Positions 1 through 8,036 of a stretch of DNA of 64,000 nt are shown one piece after another (the stretch's first letter is position 1; each line of letters opens with the position of its first letter). The notes beneath the pieces were generated by a model. That model had not been told where the DNA came from. It did no database searches and saw only the letters and a list, made by a program, of their open reading frames with translations. Source of the DNA: a bacterium (GTDB lineage: Bacteria > B130-G9); NCBI GenBank assembly GCA_035527515.1, contig DATLAJ010000146.1, positions 65,406 through 129,405 of the forward strand. Direction: 5' to 3'. Made by a program: the position numbers and the translations under genes.

Positions 1-599
1 TTGAGGCGACTCAGGCATTCCCTGAACGATGCCCACCGCGGACTCCGGTCGATCGGATGCATCCCAAAGACCTCTTGGCACCCCTTGATGACCATGGCGG
101 CGGTCTGGGGGTCCTGTGGCATGTTGATCACCGCCGAAAACGGGAAGTCCTCCAACGCAAGTCTGAGACACAGCATCATAAAATTGCCGAAGTGTGCGCT
201 GAGAACTACGACTCCCCTGCCCCTGCTAACGGCGCTCTTGATGTGCTCCAGGCCCTCCACCTGCACTATATCGGCGGCGAGATGCGGATGACCGACAATC
301 CACAGGAGCTCCAGCACGTTCCTCGCCAAGTTGCGAGCGACCTGCTTGCACATTCGGATTCGCTCAGGCTCCGATAGATCCGGCAGAGCAAGTCTCATGT
401 TGTCAAGCGCACGCCGCCAATCGCTCTTTGTCACGTGCCAAGCAATACTGCCCGACCGGTCTGAAAGTCGCTCGATCCATCCCAATGGGAATCGAGGGAT
501 CAAGAGCAAGGCCGCCCTGAGCAACTGCCGCCCTGTCCAAAACTTCGCCGCGCGGGTTAGCCGCTTGCGGGCCTTCCTAAACCGCTTTCTCAATCGCAT
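1..599 (-). CDS. Lipid A acyltransferase-like protein (HtrB/LpxL family), C-terminus outside window
   Basis: The minus strand is open from an ATG at 597-599 to the window edge (199 codons), so the C-terminal part is missing. The translation has the family layout: a basic N-terminus (MRLRKRFRKARKRL), a hydrophobic stretch, then the core LSAHFGNFMMLCL at about residue 135. Members of this family transfer an acyl chain from acyl-ACP (some from acyl-CoA) to a lipid A precursor at the inner membrane, using a His-x4-Glu/Asp pair. The His is present here but the acidic position is Met (H-F-G-N-F-M), so activity is uncertain. A lysophospholipid or aryl-polyene-type acyltransferase of the same superfamily is an alternative. 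Just upstream lies a remnant of an acyl-CoA ligase gene. Confidence 0.8.
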   Translation of the reverse strand, partial: MRLRKRFRKARKRLTRAAKFWTGRQLLRAALLLIPRFPLGWIERLSDRSGSIAWHVTKSDWRRALDNMRLALPDLSEPERIRMCKQVARNLARNVLELLWIVGHPHLAADIVQVEGLEHIKSAVSRGRGVVVLSAHFGNFMMLCLRLALEDFPFSAVINMPQDPQTAAMVIKGCQEVFGMHPIDRSPRWASFRECLSRL

Positions 600-642
600 C
601 AGTGCCTCGGCGAGGCCCGTCTATGCAAAACAGCGCTTACCA

Positions 643-817
643 TCAAGCTTGCACGGTGAGCGACAACCTGTCGATCTTGCCCATCTTCGTCCTCGGCAAA
701 GTCTCACGGAACTCGATCTGGCAGCTCTTTGTTCGTTACCGGCCTGTCATCCGCGAGCACCGCAAGCTTGTCTGGAACATCACCTGCCGTCTCGATTAAA
801 CATTTCCCCGGATGCAT
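643..817 (-). pseudogene. Remnant of an AMP-forming acyl-CoA synthetase with its middle deleted
   Basis: An ATG at 815-817, preceded by an SD-like GAAGGGA, opens a 37-codon frame that looks like the start of an AMP-binding ligase (...DVPDKLAVLADDRPVTNKEL...). It stops at 704-706. Overlapping in another frame, and ending at the TGA at 643-645, is a typical ligase C-terminal end, FRETLPRTKMGKIDRLSL, containing the A10-type GKIDR lysine motif. The N- and C-terminal ends of a roughly 500-residue enzyme therefore sit side by side, out of frame, with the catalytic core gone. It lies directly upstream of the acyltransferase on the same strand, suggesting a former ligase-acyltransferase pair. The N-terminal match is weaker than the C-terminal one. 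Confidence 0.55.
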
Positions 818-1231
818 AACTGTTCCCTTCAACTCTCACCAATTGGAAACGCAGACATTACTATAGCCGTATATTACTATAATAGGTGTTGCGCTGGCAA
901 GAACACACAAAGGCCCCGATAATCAGATTGATCGTTTCTGAAGTTGAGCTCTGAAGCTGGCTGCCACGTGGGCACGGGAGTTCATGTCGACGGCCGAGTT
1001 GCTGCCTCTTTCAGCTAACGGGTGCGAACGAGGGGTGCAGGCTGCAAATCCCCGAAAGGGGATACCGTGGGTAGCCGTGCGTGCAACGCAACGGGGAGGT
1101 TAGAAAGGGGGATTGTGGCTCCATTCGGACCGTCAGGCTACGCCTGCGGCTACCCATGGTCTGCCCTTCGGGCACGAGCTTCTGCCCTCCATCCGCGAGG
1201 GAGCCGCAACGCAACAGCCACGGCCACCGCG
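818..1231. other. Intergenic region, no gene recognised
   Basis: No convincing protein is seen. Around 858-882 there is a short direct repeat of ATTACTATA, AT-rich enough to be promoter-like for the leftward ligase/acyltransferase unit. From about 1020 to 1220 the sequence is GC-rich with imperfect hairpins, for example GGCTACGCCTGCGGCTACC near 1137 and CTGCCCTTCGGGCACGAG near 1161. It looks like a decayed dispersed repeat rather than a gene. Confidence 0.5.
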
Positions 1232-2425
1232 TCAGAGACGGCGTTTAAGCCGCTCCGTAAACCTCGGAACCACTTGAAACAGATCACCTACAATGCCGTA
1301 CGTAGCGACTTTGAATATGGGCGCCTCCGGGTCCTTGTTGATGGCGACGATGACATCGGAGGTCCGCATCCCGGCAAGGTGCTGTATTGCGCCTGATATC
1401 CCGCACGCAACGTAGAGCTTTGGCCGCACTGTCTTGCCAGTCTGGCCGACCTGGTGCGGATACGGTATCCAGCCCGCATCGACCGCCGCTCGCGAGGCGC
1501 CAACCACGCCGCCCAGCGCCTTAGCAAGGTTCCTAATGACGCTGAAGTTCTCCGGCTTGCCGAGACCACGTCCACCGGACACAATGACGTCAGCATCGAC
1601 GAGGTTGACGTTCTCTTGCTCGCTCTTGATAAACTCAAGGACGGTAGTAAGGATCTCACCATCCTCGATCGCAAGCTCCTCTCGTATCAGCTCACCCGTC
1701 ATCGTCTCGTCCGGCGTTGGCATCTCCATAACCTTCGGCCGAACGGTCGCCATCTGTGGCCTTCGCCTTTCGCACCTTATCTGCGCCATTATGTTCCCGC
1801 CGAACGCCGGGCGCGTCTGGACCATGTTCCGCCCGTCATCCGCGATGTGAAGGCCCGTGCAATCCGCCGTCAACCCAGTCTCAAGCCTCGTTGCCAGAGC
1901 GCCGGCAAGGTCCCTGCCGCAAGTCGTCCCGCCAATGAGCACAATCTCTGGCCTGTATTTCTGAATGAGAGAGACAAACGCCCGAGCAAACGGCGCCGTC
2001 CTATACAACGACAGCCGGTCATCCTCAACCAAATAGACGCGCTCCGCCCCGTAGTGAAAAAGAGGCCCAGCGAGGTCAGCAACTTCGTGACCCAGCAAGA
2101 CCGCGCACAGCCGGCACGAGAGCCGGTCGGCAAGCTCTCGCCCCTTGCCCAAGAGCTCAAACGTAACATTGGCTATGCGGCCACTCTCCTGCTCGCAGAA
2201 AATCCAAACATCCCTGTAGTCCTCCACACGCATCCCCTCGAGGCGCTCCCCCACGGGGATCGAGAGGGCGTCAACCGGGCACACGGAGATGCACGCGCCG
2301 CAGTCATTACAGGCCTCCGAGACTACTGCCACACCGTCAACAACGCTCAGCGCCGAAAATGGGCACGAATCGATGCAGAGACCGCAGCCCGTGCAAAGCT
2401 CAGTATCTATCCTCAATTGGCCCAA
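1232..2425 (-). CDS. etfA: Electron transfer flavoprotein alpha subunit with N-terminal 2x[4Fe-4S] ferredoxin
   Basis: This is the FAD-binding alpha subunit of an electron-transfer flavoprotein (397 residues). The first 50 residues form a two-cluster ferredoxin, C11-x2-C14-x2-C17-x3-C21-P and C39-x2-C42-x2-C45-x3-C49-P. The EtfA N-domain follows (IGGTTCGRDLAGALATRLETG), and then the C-terminal FAD domain with SGGRGLGKPENF at about residue 285 and PYPHQVGQTGKTVRPKLYVA. EtfA proteins with a fused ferredoxin are known from electron-bifurcating caffeyl-CoA reductase and lactate dehydrogenase complexes (CarE, LctC), so a role in low-potential electron flow is likely. The partner etfB ends 13 bp upstream. 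No acyl-CoA dehydrogenase or lactate dehydrogenase partner is visible in the window, so the substrate is unknown. Confidence 0.93.
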   Translation of the reverse strand: MGQLRIDTELCTGCGLCIDSCPFSALSVVDGVAVVSEACNDCGACISVCPVDALSIPVGERLEGMRVEDYRDVWIFCEQESGRIANVTFELLGKGRELADRLSCRLCAVLLGHEVADLAGPLFHYGAERVYLVEDDRLSLYRTAPFARAFVSLIQKYRPEIVLIGGTTCGRDLAGALATRLETGLTADCTGLHIADDGRNMVQTRPAFGGNIMAQIRCERRRPQMATVRPKVMEMPTPDETMTGELIREELAIEDGEILTTVLEFIKSEQENVNLVDADVIVSGGRGLGKPENFSVIRNLAKALGGVVGASRAAVDAGWIPYPHQVGQTGKTVRPKLYVACGISGAIQHLAGMRTSDVIVAINKDPEAPIFKVATYGIVGDLFQVVPRFTERLKRRL

Positions 2426-2438
2426 TTATCTCTACCTC

Positions 2439-3233
2439 TCATACTAAGCCGTCTGCACCAAGCTTCTGCATCAGCTTCTCCACGGCCTCGTCAACCCCGC
2501 CTTCTAGTATCTCGCCGCCGGAGCGAATCGGCGGAGTGAAGACTCTCTCAACCCACGTCGCAGACCCGCCAAGGCCAATCCGGGAAGCATCAGCCTGGAT
2601 ATCCTCCGCGCCCCAATGGGGAAGCTGTTTCCGGCTGGCTTTTCTTATTCCCAGAAGCGAGGGATACCTTGGCTGGTTGATGTCCTTGACCACCGTCAAT
2701 AGCGCCGGCAGGCGTCCCCGAACCGCCTCAACACAGCCCTCGAGCATCCGGTGGACGGAAACAGCTCTACCCTCCAGGTCCAACTCCACAACCTTGCAGA
2801 CATAGGTCAGCTGCGAAAGCCCAAGCCGCGTCGCAATACCCGGACCTACCTGCGCCGTGTCTCCATCAATCGCCTGCTTACCGCAAATCACCAGGTCAAA
2901 ATCGCCAATCTTCTTAATCGCACGCGACAGCACGTAGGACGTCGCAAGAGTGTCCGAACCTGCAAAACACGGATCATTGAGCAAGACCGCCTCGTTCGCA
3001 CCCATTGCCAAAGCTTGTTTCAGCGCCTTCTCGGCCTGAGATGGACCCATGCTAACGACCCAGACGTCCCCACCAAAACGCTCCCGCAACAGCAGCGCCT
3101 CCTCAATCGCATACTCATCGAAGGGATTGATGACTGCCTCCGCCGCCTCACGATTGAGGGTGTTGTCCTCGGGATTTATGGTGATTTCCGAGGCAGATTC
3201 AGGAACCTGCTTCACACAAACAATTGTTCTCAT
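2439..3233 (-). CDS. etfB: Electron transfer flavoprotein beta subunit
   Basis: This 264-residue protein is EtfB, which pairs with the ferredoxin-fused EtfA encoded just downstream in the same operon. Visible signatures are the N-terminal TIVCVKQVPE, NPFDEYAIEEAL at about 36-47 and VICGKQAIDGDTAQVGPGIA at about 115-134. The last lines the nucleotide pocket that holds AMP in classical ETFs and a second FAD in bifurcating ones. The start is ATG at 3231-3233. Bifurcating behaviour is inferred from the partner, not shown by this sequence alone. Confidence 0.93.
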   Translation of the reverse strand: MRTIVCVKQVPESASEITINPEDNTLNREAAEAVINPFDEYAIEEALLLRERFGGDVWVVSMGPSQAEKALKQALAMGANEAVLLNDPCFAGSDTLATSYVLSRAIKKIGDFDLVICGKQAIDGDTAQVGPGIATRLGLSQLTYVCKVVELDLEGRAVSVHRMLEGCVEAVRGRLPALLTVVKDINQPRYPSLLGIRKASRKQLPHWGAEDIQADASRIGLGGSATWVERVFTPPIRSGGEILEGGVDEAVEKLMQKLGADGLV

Positions 3234-3392
3234 AACAAACTAACCTATGGTTTGATAGGGACAGCGAAAGGCCACGCAAAGATATACGACGCTCGCAATC
3301 CCGTCAAGGAAAACACTAGCCAAGCATGATCAGATTGAGCCAAGCTGTATTATTGTGGGCCCCATCGAATGTCTGAACGTTTGCAGACTGTC

Positions 3393-3495
3393 CGGTTCCG
3401 TGTTATTCTTCTCTGGGTTGGTTTTCTGGGTATTGTTGCGCTTCAATTATAGGGCACAGCGCAGATAACACTAACCCCTAAAAAGGGAGAGAGCC
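3393..3495 (+). promoter_or_regulatory. Leader region duplicated upstream of two beta-helix genes
   Basis: About 100 bp before the start at 3496 is closely similar to the region before the paralogous gene at 34744. It begins GGTTCCGTGTTA and runs through AGGGCAC-GCGCAGATAAC and CTAACCCC-AAAAAGGGA to the ATG. Conservation of the noncoding leader together with the signal-peptide codons suggests a duplicated promoter and 5' UTR. No clear -35/-10 pair could be fixed. Confidence 0.5.
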
Positions 3496-5097
3496 ATGAG
3501 AACAGCGGTTGTTGTATCTATTATCCTTGCAGCCTTTGCGATGCTGCCTATGGTAGTTCTGGCGCAGCCAACGGTAACTATCTCCACGGACGACGATACA
3601 TATCAATCCGGTGACACGATCGAGGTGAGTCTGTCCGCCCAGAACTTCGACGACGCCATGAGTGTGGCAGTGTATATTGGCCTGTTGGGTTCTGATGGTG
3701 ACATATATACGTTGCAGTTCGAGGGCTGGAGCGACCGGATTGAGCCGTGGATACCTGAGATTTGGGTCCCATGTCGCTTCAACATGAACTGCACGGCCTA
3801 CTGGTGGTTCGATGTGCCGTGCCTCATGCCGCCGATTGTGGACGAAGCCCTGTATCATTTCGTTGCTGGACTCACGCGCTCCGGGACGTTTGAGTTCGTC
3901 TGCGATATAAGCTATGCGCCGTTCGAGGTTCGGTATGGCCCTCCGACGGACTGCTATGTGGATGCAGAGGACGGAGACGACTCGAATGACGGCTCAGAAG
4001 GCGCTCCCTGGCAGACCATCACGCATGGATTGGACTCCGTGACAGGAACAGAGGACTATCCGGTGACGATCCACGTTGGTGCCGGCACCTATGCTGAGAG
4101 TACTAATGGTGAGACGTTCCCGCTAAGCATGGAGAGCTGGGTGTCCCTGTCTGGCGAGCACCGAGACACGACAGTTCTGGACGCTGAAGGCCAAGCTTAC
4201 CATGTGATCTCGTGCGAAGATGTAAACAACTTCACTATCGAGAATCTGACGATATCTGGTGGGAAAGCCGAGGGCCCATCAAACAGTGATCAGTCGGGAG
4301 GTGGAATAGCATGTTCGTTCAGTTCCCCGACAATTTCAAACAATAGGATCACTGGCAACCTGGCAGCCTACGGTGCGGGGATATACTGCTGGGAGAGTTC
4401 ACCGACGATTTCAAACAACAAGATCACCGCAAACAGGGCAAGAGATGATTGGGCATATTTGGCGGGCTATGGTGGCGGGATATACTACCGCAACAGTTCG
4501 CCGATAATCGCAAACAACAGGATCAGTGGCAATTGGGCGACGTATTATGGTGGTGGGATAGACTGCACGTCTAGTTCAGCCGCAATCTCAAATAACAGGA
4601 TTAGCTGGAACACGGCCGATAGCGGTGGAGGTATTTGCTGCAAAGATGGTTCAGCGGCGATTCTAAACAACACGTTTATAGGCAACAGAGCCACCGTTGG
4701 TGCCGGAATATGCTCCTGCAATAACAGTTCACTGGATATTGAAAGTAATACTATCGTTTGGAACATGGCAAGAGATGGTGGCGGGATAGTGTGCAAGGAG
4801 GACAGTTCGGCAGCGATAATCGACTGCATCATCTGGGGCAATGGCGACGACCTGTTTAACTGTTCGGCGAGCTATTGTTGCATACAGGACAGCGATTCAG
4901 GCACTGGCAACATCTCCGACTACCCGATGTTCGGCATCGGCCCGTTGGGCGATTACTACCTCGATCCTGACAGCCCGTGCATTGACACCGGAAGTCAATC
5001 CGCCAGCGCAGCGGGGCTTTCAAATCGCACGACGCAGGCGGACGGCACGCCCGACACGGGCACGGTCGATATGGGATTCCACTACCCTATTCCGTGA
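3496..5097 (+). CDS. Secreted right-handed beta-helix (DUF1565-type) protein
   Basis: This 533-residue exported protein starts with a Sec signal peptide, cleaved near VLA-QPTV at about residue 23. A domain of about 120 residues follows (from TISTDDDTYQSGDTIEVSLS). Then comes the DUF1565 entry motif YVDAEDGDDSNDGSEGAPW near residue 155, and a beta-helix whose coils repeat patterns such as GGGIxCxxSSPTISNNRI. The C-terminal cap reads DPDSPCIDTG followed by VDMGFHY, shared with the proteins at 34744 and 18716. Such proteins are surface or secreted carbohydrate-binding or adhesin-like factors; no catalytic residues can be assigned. A good SD (GGGAGAGAG) precedes the ATG. The nearest relative in the window is the 630-residue protein at 34744. 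Confidence 0.88.
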   Translation: MRTAVVVSIILAAFAMLPMVVLAQPTVTISTDDDTYQSGDTIEVSLSAQNFDDAMSVAVYIGLLGSDGDIYTLQFEGWSDRIEPWIPEIWVPCRFNMNCTAYWWFDVPCLMPPIVDEALYHFVAGLTRSGTFEFVCDISYAPFEVRYGPPTDCYVDAEDGDDSNDGSEGAPWQTITHGLDSVTGTEDYPVTIHVGAGTYAESTNGETFPLSMESWVSLSGEHRDTTVLDAEGQAYHVISCEDVNNFTIENLTISGGKAEGPSNSDQSGGGIACSFSSPTISNNRITGNLAAYGAGIYCWESSPTISNNKITANRARDDWAYLAGYGGGIYYRNSSPIIANNRISGNWATYYGGGIDCTSSSAAISNNRISWNTADSGGGICCKDGSAAILNNTFIGNRATVGAGICSCNNSSLDIESNTIVWNMARDGGGIVCKEDSSAAIIDCIIWGNGDDLFNCSASYCCIQDSDSGTGNISDYPMFGIGPLGDYYLDPDSPCIDTGSQSASAAGLSNRTTQADGTPDTGTVDMGFHYPIP

Positions 5098-5158
5098 GCA
5101 GTTGGCGGTAGGCAGTTGGCTCTAGGGGAAAGAAGGTAGGCGTTGGCTGGCCCAGATT

Positions 5159-5487
5159 CCCCCGAATGAATTCGGGGGCTAGGATTATGGTAGCCTCTTG
5201 CATCGCCTCGGCTGAAGCCGGGCGATGAGGTGCTGCCACATGCTTGCGCGCCTTTCTCCGAATCACCGTATTTTAATGCGGTGATATAAATAGCTCTGAT
5301 TATCGCAACACCCGAATTCATTCGGGTGGCCTGAAGATGCATCTGCGCCCCCTCCTCCTTCCCCAGAATCCTCATCTGAACGGATATAGAGGAGGGTGTC
5401 CGGCTGCCCTAGATCCCCCGAATGAATTCGGGGGCTAGGACAATAATAGCCTTCTATATCGCCTCGGCTGAAGCCGGGCGATGAGCC
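5159..5487. repeat. Cluster of palindromic repeat modules (A-B-A)
   Basis: The gap between the beta-helix gene and the thiamin-binding protein gene is filled by short hairpins. Module A (5159-5228 and 5415-5487) consists of CCCCCGAATGAATTCGGGGG, then CTAGGA, then a stem built on CGGCTGAAGCCG flanked by ATCGCC/GGCGAT. Module B (5262-5329) consists of TCACCGTATTTTAATGCGGTGA and ACCCGAATTCATTCGGGT. The same modules recur at 27.3-27.6 kb. The remainder up to 5602 has no gene that I can support. Confidence 0.8.
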
Positions 5488-5602
5488 TTGCCGGGTGCCG
5501 CTTGCGCCGGGCGGTGAGGTAGCGCCTGCCTGAGCTCGCCTGAGCCATTCACAAGGCTGCTGTTATCGAGTATAGAGCGATACGTCCTGCAAATGCCACT
5601 CT

Positions 5603-5899
5603 TCAGAGCTTGCTCTTGACCGCAGCAACCTTGCCATCCATCGTCAGCTGCTTGTCGCGACGCTCGTCTATCTTGATCGTGGTGGCCACACGCACAACCT
5701 CGTCGGAGAAGAGCGAGCTGTGCATCTTGCCCGCAACCGCAAGGACCTCGTCGAGCTCGCCCTCAATGACGGTCGCCATCGGCGTCAGCTGATACTTAAG
5801 CCCGCTTTCATTCAGCACACGCAGGCTTTTGGCGACGAACCGGCTGAGGCTGGGGGACCCCGTGCCTAACGGAACAACTGTTACAGAGCAGACTACCAT
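5603..5899 (-). CDS. MTH1187-family thiamin-binding protein
   Basis: This 98-residue protein belongs to the MTH1187/YkoF-like family (formerly DUF77), small ferredoxin-fold proteins that bind thiamin or its hydroxymethylpyrimidine part. Matching features are the start VVCSVTVVPLGTGSPSLS, the central LKYQLTPMATVIEGELDEV and the terminal KIDERRDKQLTMDGKV. The ATG is preceded by a strong SD (AAGGAGGA, 8 nt). It lies immediately downstream of thiD on the same strand and not far from thiC, which supports a role in thiamin metabolism. Confidence 0.88.
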   Translation of the reverse strand: MVVCSVTVVPLGTGSPSLSRFVAKSLRVLNESGLKYQLTPMATVIEGELDEVLAVAGKMHSSLFSDEVVRVATTIKIDERRDKQLTMDGKVAAVKSKL

Positions 5900-5986
5900 C
5901 TGCGACTCCTCCTTTCTGGGAGATCAGTCATCAATTTGATACGTGATCAGAATCATACCACAACAGGCAACCGGGCGAGACTACGG

Positions 5987-6832
5987 TCAGACACACTCTA
6001 AAATGAACTGCCGAACCGCGGAGTGGTCAATGAGCCGCGACCTTTGGCCCTCAAGTTCGAGGGACGTGAGGATCGCCTTCTCGGTCAGGAATTTGGCCTT
6101 CGTTGCAGCTTCACGGAGACCCTTGCCGAGCACGAGCAGCGAGAGCAGGGACGCGGAGTAGAAACAGCCAGTCCCATGGACGGAAACCTTCTCGACCGAC
6201 GAGGCGAGCCCGGTCTGGCCCGGGATGAAGTAGCCTTCGGAGCCATCAAAGAAAAAGTCCTCACCGCCAAAGCGCCCGCTGCCAGTGATCACAACGGACT
6301 TGGGACCCATTTGGCAGAGCCTTTTGGCGCAATCGTGGACGTCCGCTCGGCTCTTGATTGTCCGCCTAGCGAGAAGGCCGGCCTCATCGATGTTGGGCGT
6401 GATGACGTCTGCCATAAGAAAAAGATTCTCGCTCATCGCAAGCCTTCCACGAGGCGTTATCAATTGCTTGCCGTCCGATGAATGGAGGACCGGGTCCACG
6501 ATGAGAATGCCCTCGAACCGACTTCTCAGCGCGCTCGAGAGCACGTCGATAGCTGCCTCGTCGCAGAGAAGCCCCGTCTTGATGCCCAGCACCTTACATG
6601 AACCGAGCATTGTCTCGAGCGACCTCCGCATCCGCCCAGCGCTACAGCACGACACCTCCAGGACCGAATCTGGCGTCTGAACAGTGATCGCCGTGGGAAC
6701 GCCAAGGCCATAAAGGTCGAAAAGCTCGAACGTCTTGATGTCTGCCAAAAGTCCCGCACCGGCGGTGTTGTCCAGTCCCGCAAAAGAGAGGACACAGCGC
6801 TTGCCCGCCGCGCCGCGATCGGTTTCCGGCAT
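5987..6832 (-). CDS. thiD: Hydroxymethylpyrimidine (phosphate) kinase ThiD
   Basis: A ribokinase-fold kinase of 281 residues that phosphorylates HMP and HMP-P in the pyrimidine branch of thiamin synthesis. It carries AGAGLLADIKTF in the N-terminal nucleoside-binding loop, GIKTGLL, VDPVLHSSDGKQL, ITPNIDEAGLL and the C-terminal anion-hole motif HGTGCFYSASLLSLL. The glycine loop (FAGLDNTAGAG) departs from the usual GSDSGGGAG, so this is a divergent member. The open frame extends to 6991, but the start was set at ATG 6832 because upstream codons lie inside the MscS gene and are not ThiD-like; no clear SD was found. It is 13 bp downstream of the MscS gene and probably cotranscribed with it. Confidence 0.85.
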   Translation of the reverse strand: MPETDRGAAGKRCVLSFAGLDNTAGAGLLADIKTFELFDLYGLGVPTAITVQTPDSVLEVSCCSAGRMRRSLETMLGSCKVLGIKTGLLCDEAAIDVLSSALRSRFEGILIVDPVLHSSDGKQLITPRGRLAMSENLFLMADVITPNIDEAGLLARRTIKSRADVHDCAKRLCQMGPKSVVITGSGRFGGEDFFFDGSEGYFIPGQTGLASSVEKVSVHGTGCFYSASLLSLLVLGKGLREAATKAKFLTEKAILTSLELEGQRSRLIDHSAVRQFILECV

Positions 6833-6845
6833 GTCGGTCGGCACG

Positions 6846-7817
6846 TCAGGACTGGGCCTTGCCCCGTTTCCCTGAGCCCTGTCCATCTTCACTCGAGGAA
6901 TCGCCTCGCCTCGGCGCCTGCCTCTCGATCTCGCCCCGGCTGTAGTATCGCACGGTAGGATACGCAAGCTCGATGTCGTCGTGCTCCGCAAACCTTGAGA
7001 GTATCTCCTCCCACAATTGGTGCTCGGTTGTCCTACGCTCCCTGGGCCGCGTCAGGTAGCGGATTGTCAGCCTAACGCCGTTGTCCTGAACCTTGATATA
7101 GACAATCGGCGTCAGATTGCGGAAGAATATCATGTAGCGCTGTGCCGCCTTCTTGAGCTGTCTCCTGGCGTCCTGCGACGTGTCGGCGAGCACGCGGGTC
7201 GCTATTTCTTCAAGAATCGACTTGACCTTCTGCCACTTGCTCTCGAAGGTGATAACGACAGAAAGCTCGTTCCATATATAATTGAAGTCCTTTGTGTAGT
7301 TCGCGAGTGGCTCGGTGAGGACCTTGCCGTTAGGCACGTGGATGAGCCGCCCGGAGCTCTGGTCCGCGTCAACCCAGTTGCCCACCTCAATTAGCGTGAA
7401 CTCGAACAGCCTGATATCGATGACGTCGCCAGCATGGCCCGAGACCTCGATCCTGTCCCCCACTCTGAACAGCCGCCTTGAGTGGATTAACAGCCAACCG
7501 GCCATATTTGCGACTAGGTCTTTCAGTGCAAGCACAAGGGCTGCCGCCACTAGCCCCAGAAGCGTCGCTACTGAATGAAACGTGTCCGACCAGAGCCAGG
7601 CCAGCAGCACTATGACTAACACCGTAACCAGAGACGTTGTTCTCCGACGCCAGATGTAGGCCACAGTCGTGTCGGTAACACGCTGGTGTATTAGACTGAG
7701 AACAAGCATCCGCAGCAAGACAAAAACGGCGATCAAGATGATCGATACGAGGACCTTGCCCTGAGGGGAGGCCCGCAAGCACCACCAATTGAACGCGTCC
7801 GAGATCATCTGACCCAC
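6846..7817 (-). CDS. MscS-family mechanosensitive ion channel
   Basis: This 323-residue protein has three predicted membrane segments (about 20-42, 58-78 and 84-112). The third is Gly/Ala-rich (TLLGLVAAALVLALKDLVAN), as in the MscS pore helix. The beta-domain follows with FRVGDRIEVSGHAGDVIDI and the motif IHVPNGKVLTEPLANYT. The family opens under membrane tension to release solutes. The start is taken as GTG at 7817; an ATG at 7808 is also possible. It shares a strand with thiC upstream and thiD downstream, but nothing in its sequence ties it to thiamin. Confidence 0.9.
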   Translation of the reverse strand: MGQMISDAFNWWCLRASPQGKVLVSIILIAVFVLLRMLVLSLIHQRVTDTTVAYIWRRRTTSLVTVLVIVLLAWLWSDTFHSVATLLGLVAAALVLALKDLVANMAGWLLIHSRRLFRVGDRIEVSGHAGDVIDIRLFEFTLIEVGNWVDADQSSGRLIHVPNGKVLTEPLANYTKDFNYIWNELSVVITFESKWQKVKSILEEIATRVLADTSQDARRQLKKAAQRYMIFFRNLTPIVYIKVQDNGVRLTIRYLTRPRERRTTEHQLWEEILSRFAEHDDIELAYPTVRYYSRGEIERQAPRRGDSSSEDGQGSGKRGKAQS

Positions 7818-8036
7818 CGGTACTACGGCCTCTTCATCACAAGATGCGTTGGTTGCTCAGACACCTATAAATCGCCAACTGACCTCCCACCACTCGGCAG
7901 GTACCTCACGCTCCAAGACCGTGCCAGATAACGAAAACAGAAAGCCGCAATGAGAGGCACAGAGCACTGGATACCCGATCTCGCACGCCAGACTTGTCCA
8001 GCTCCCTGATGCGGTCCCGCACAATGCAGGAGCAAC

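Noticed and set aside
1454-2539. Long plus-strand open frame opposite etfA
   Set aside because: It mirrors etfA codon structure, has no recognisable domain, and etfA is certain on the other strand.
5082-5375. Minus-strand frame of 97 codons in the repeat cluster
   Set aside because: It is a translation of the palindromic repeat modules.
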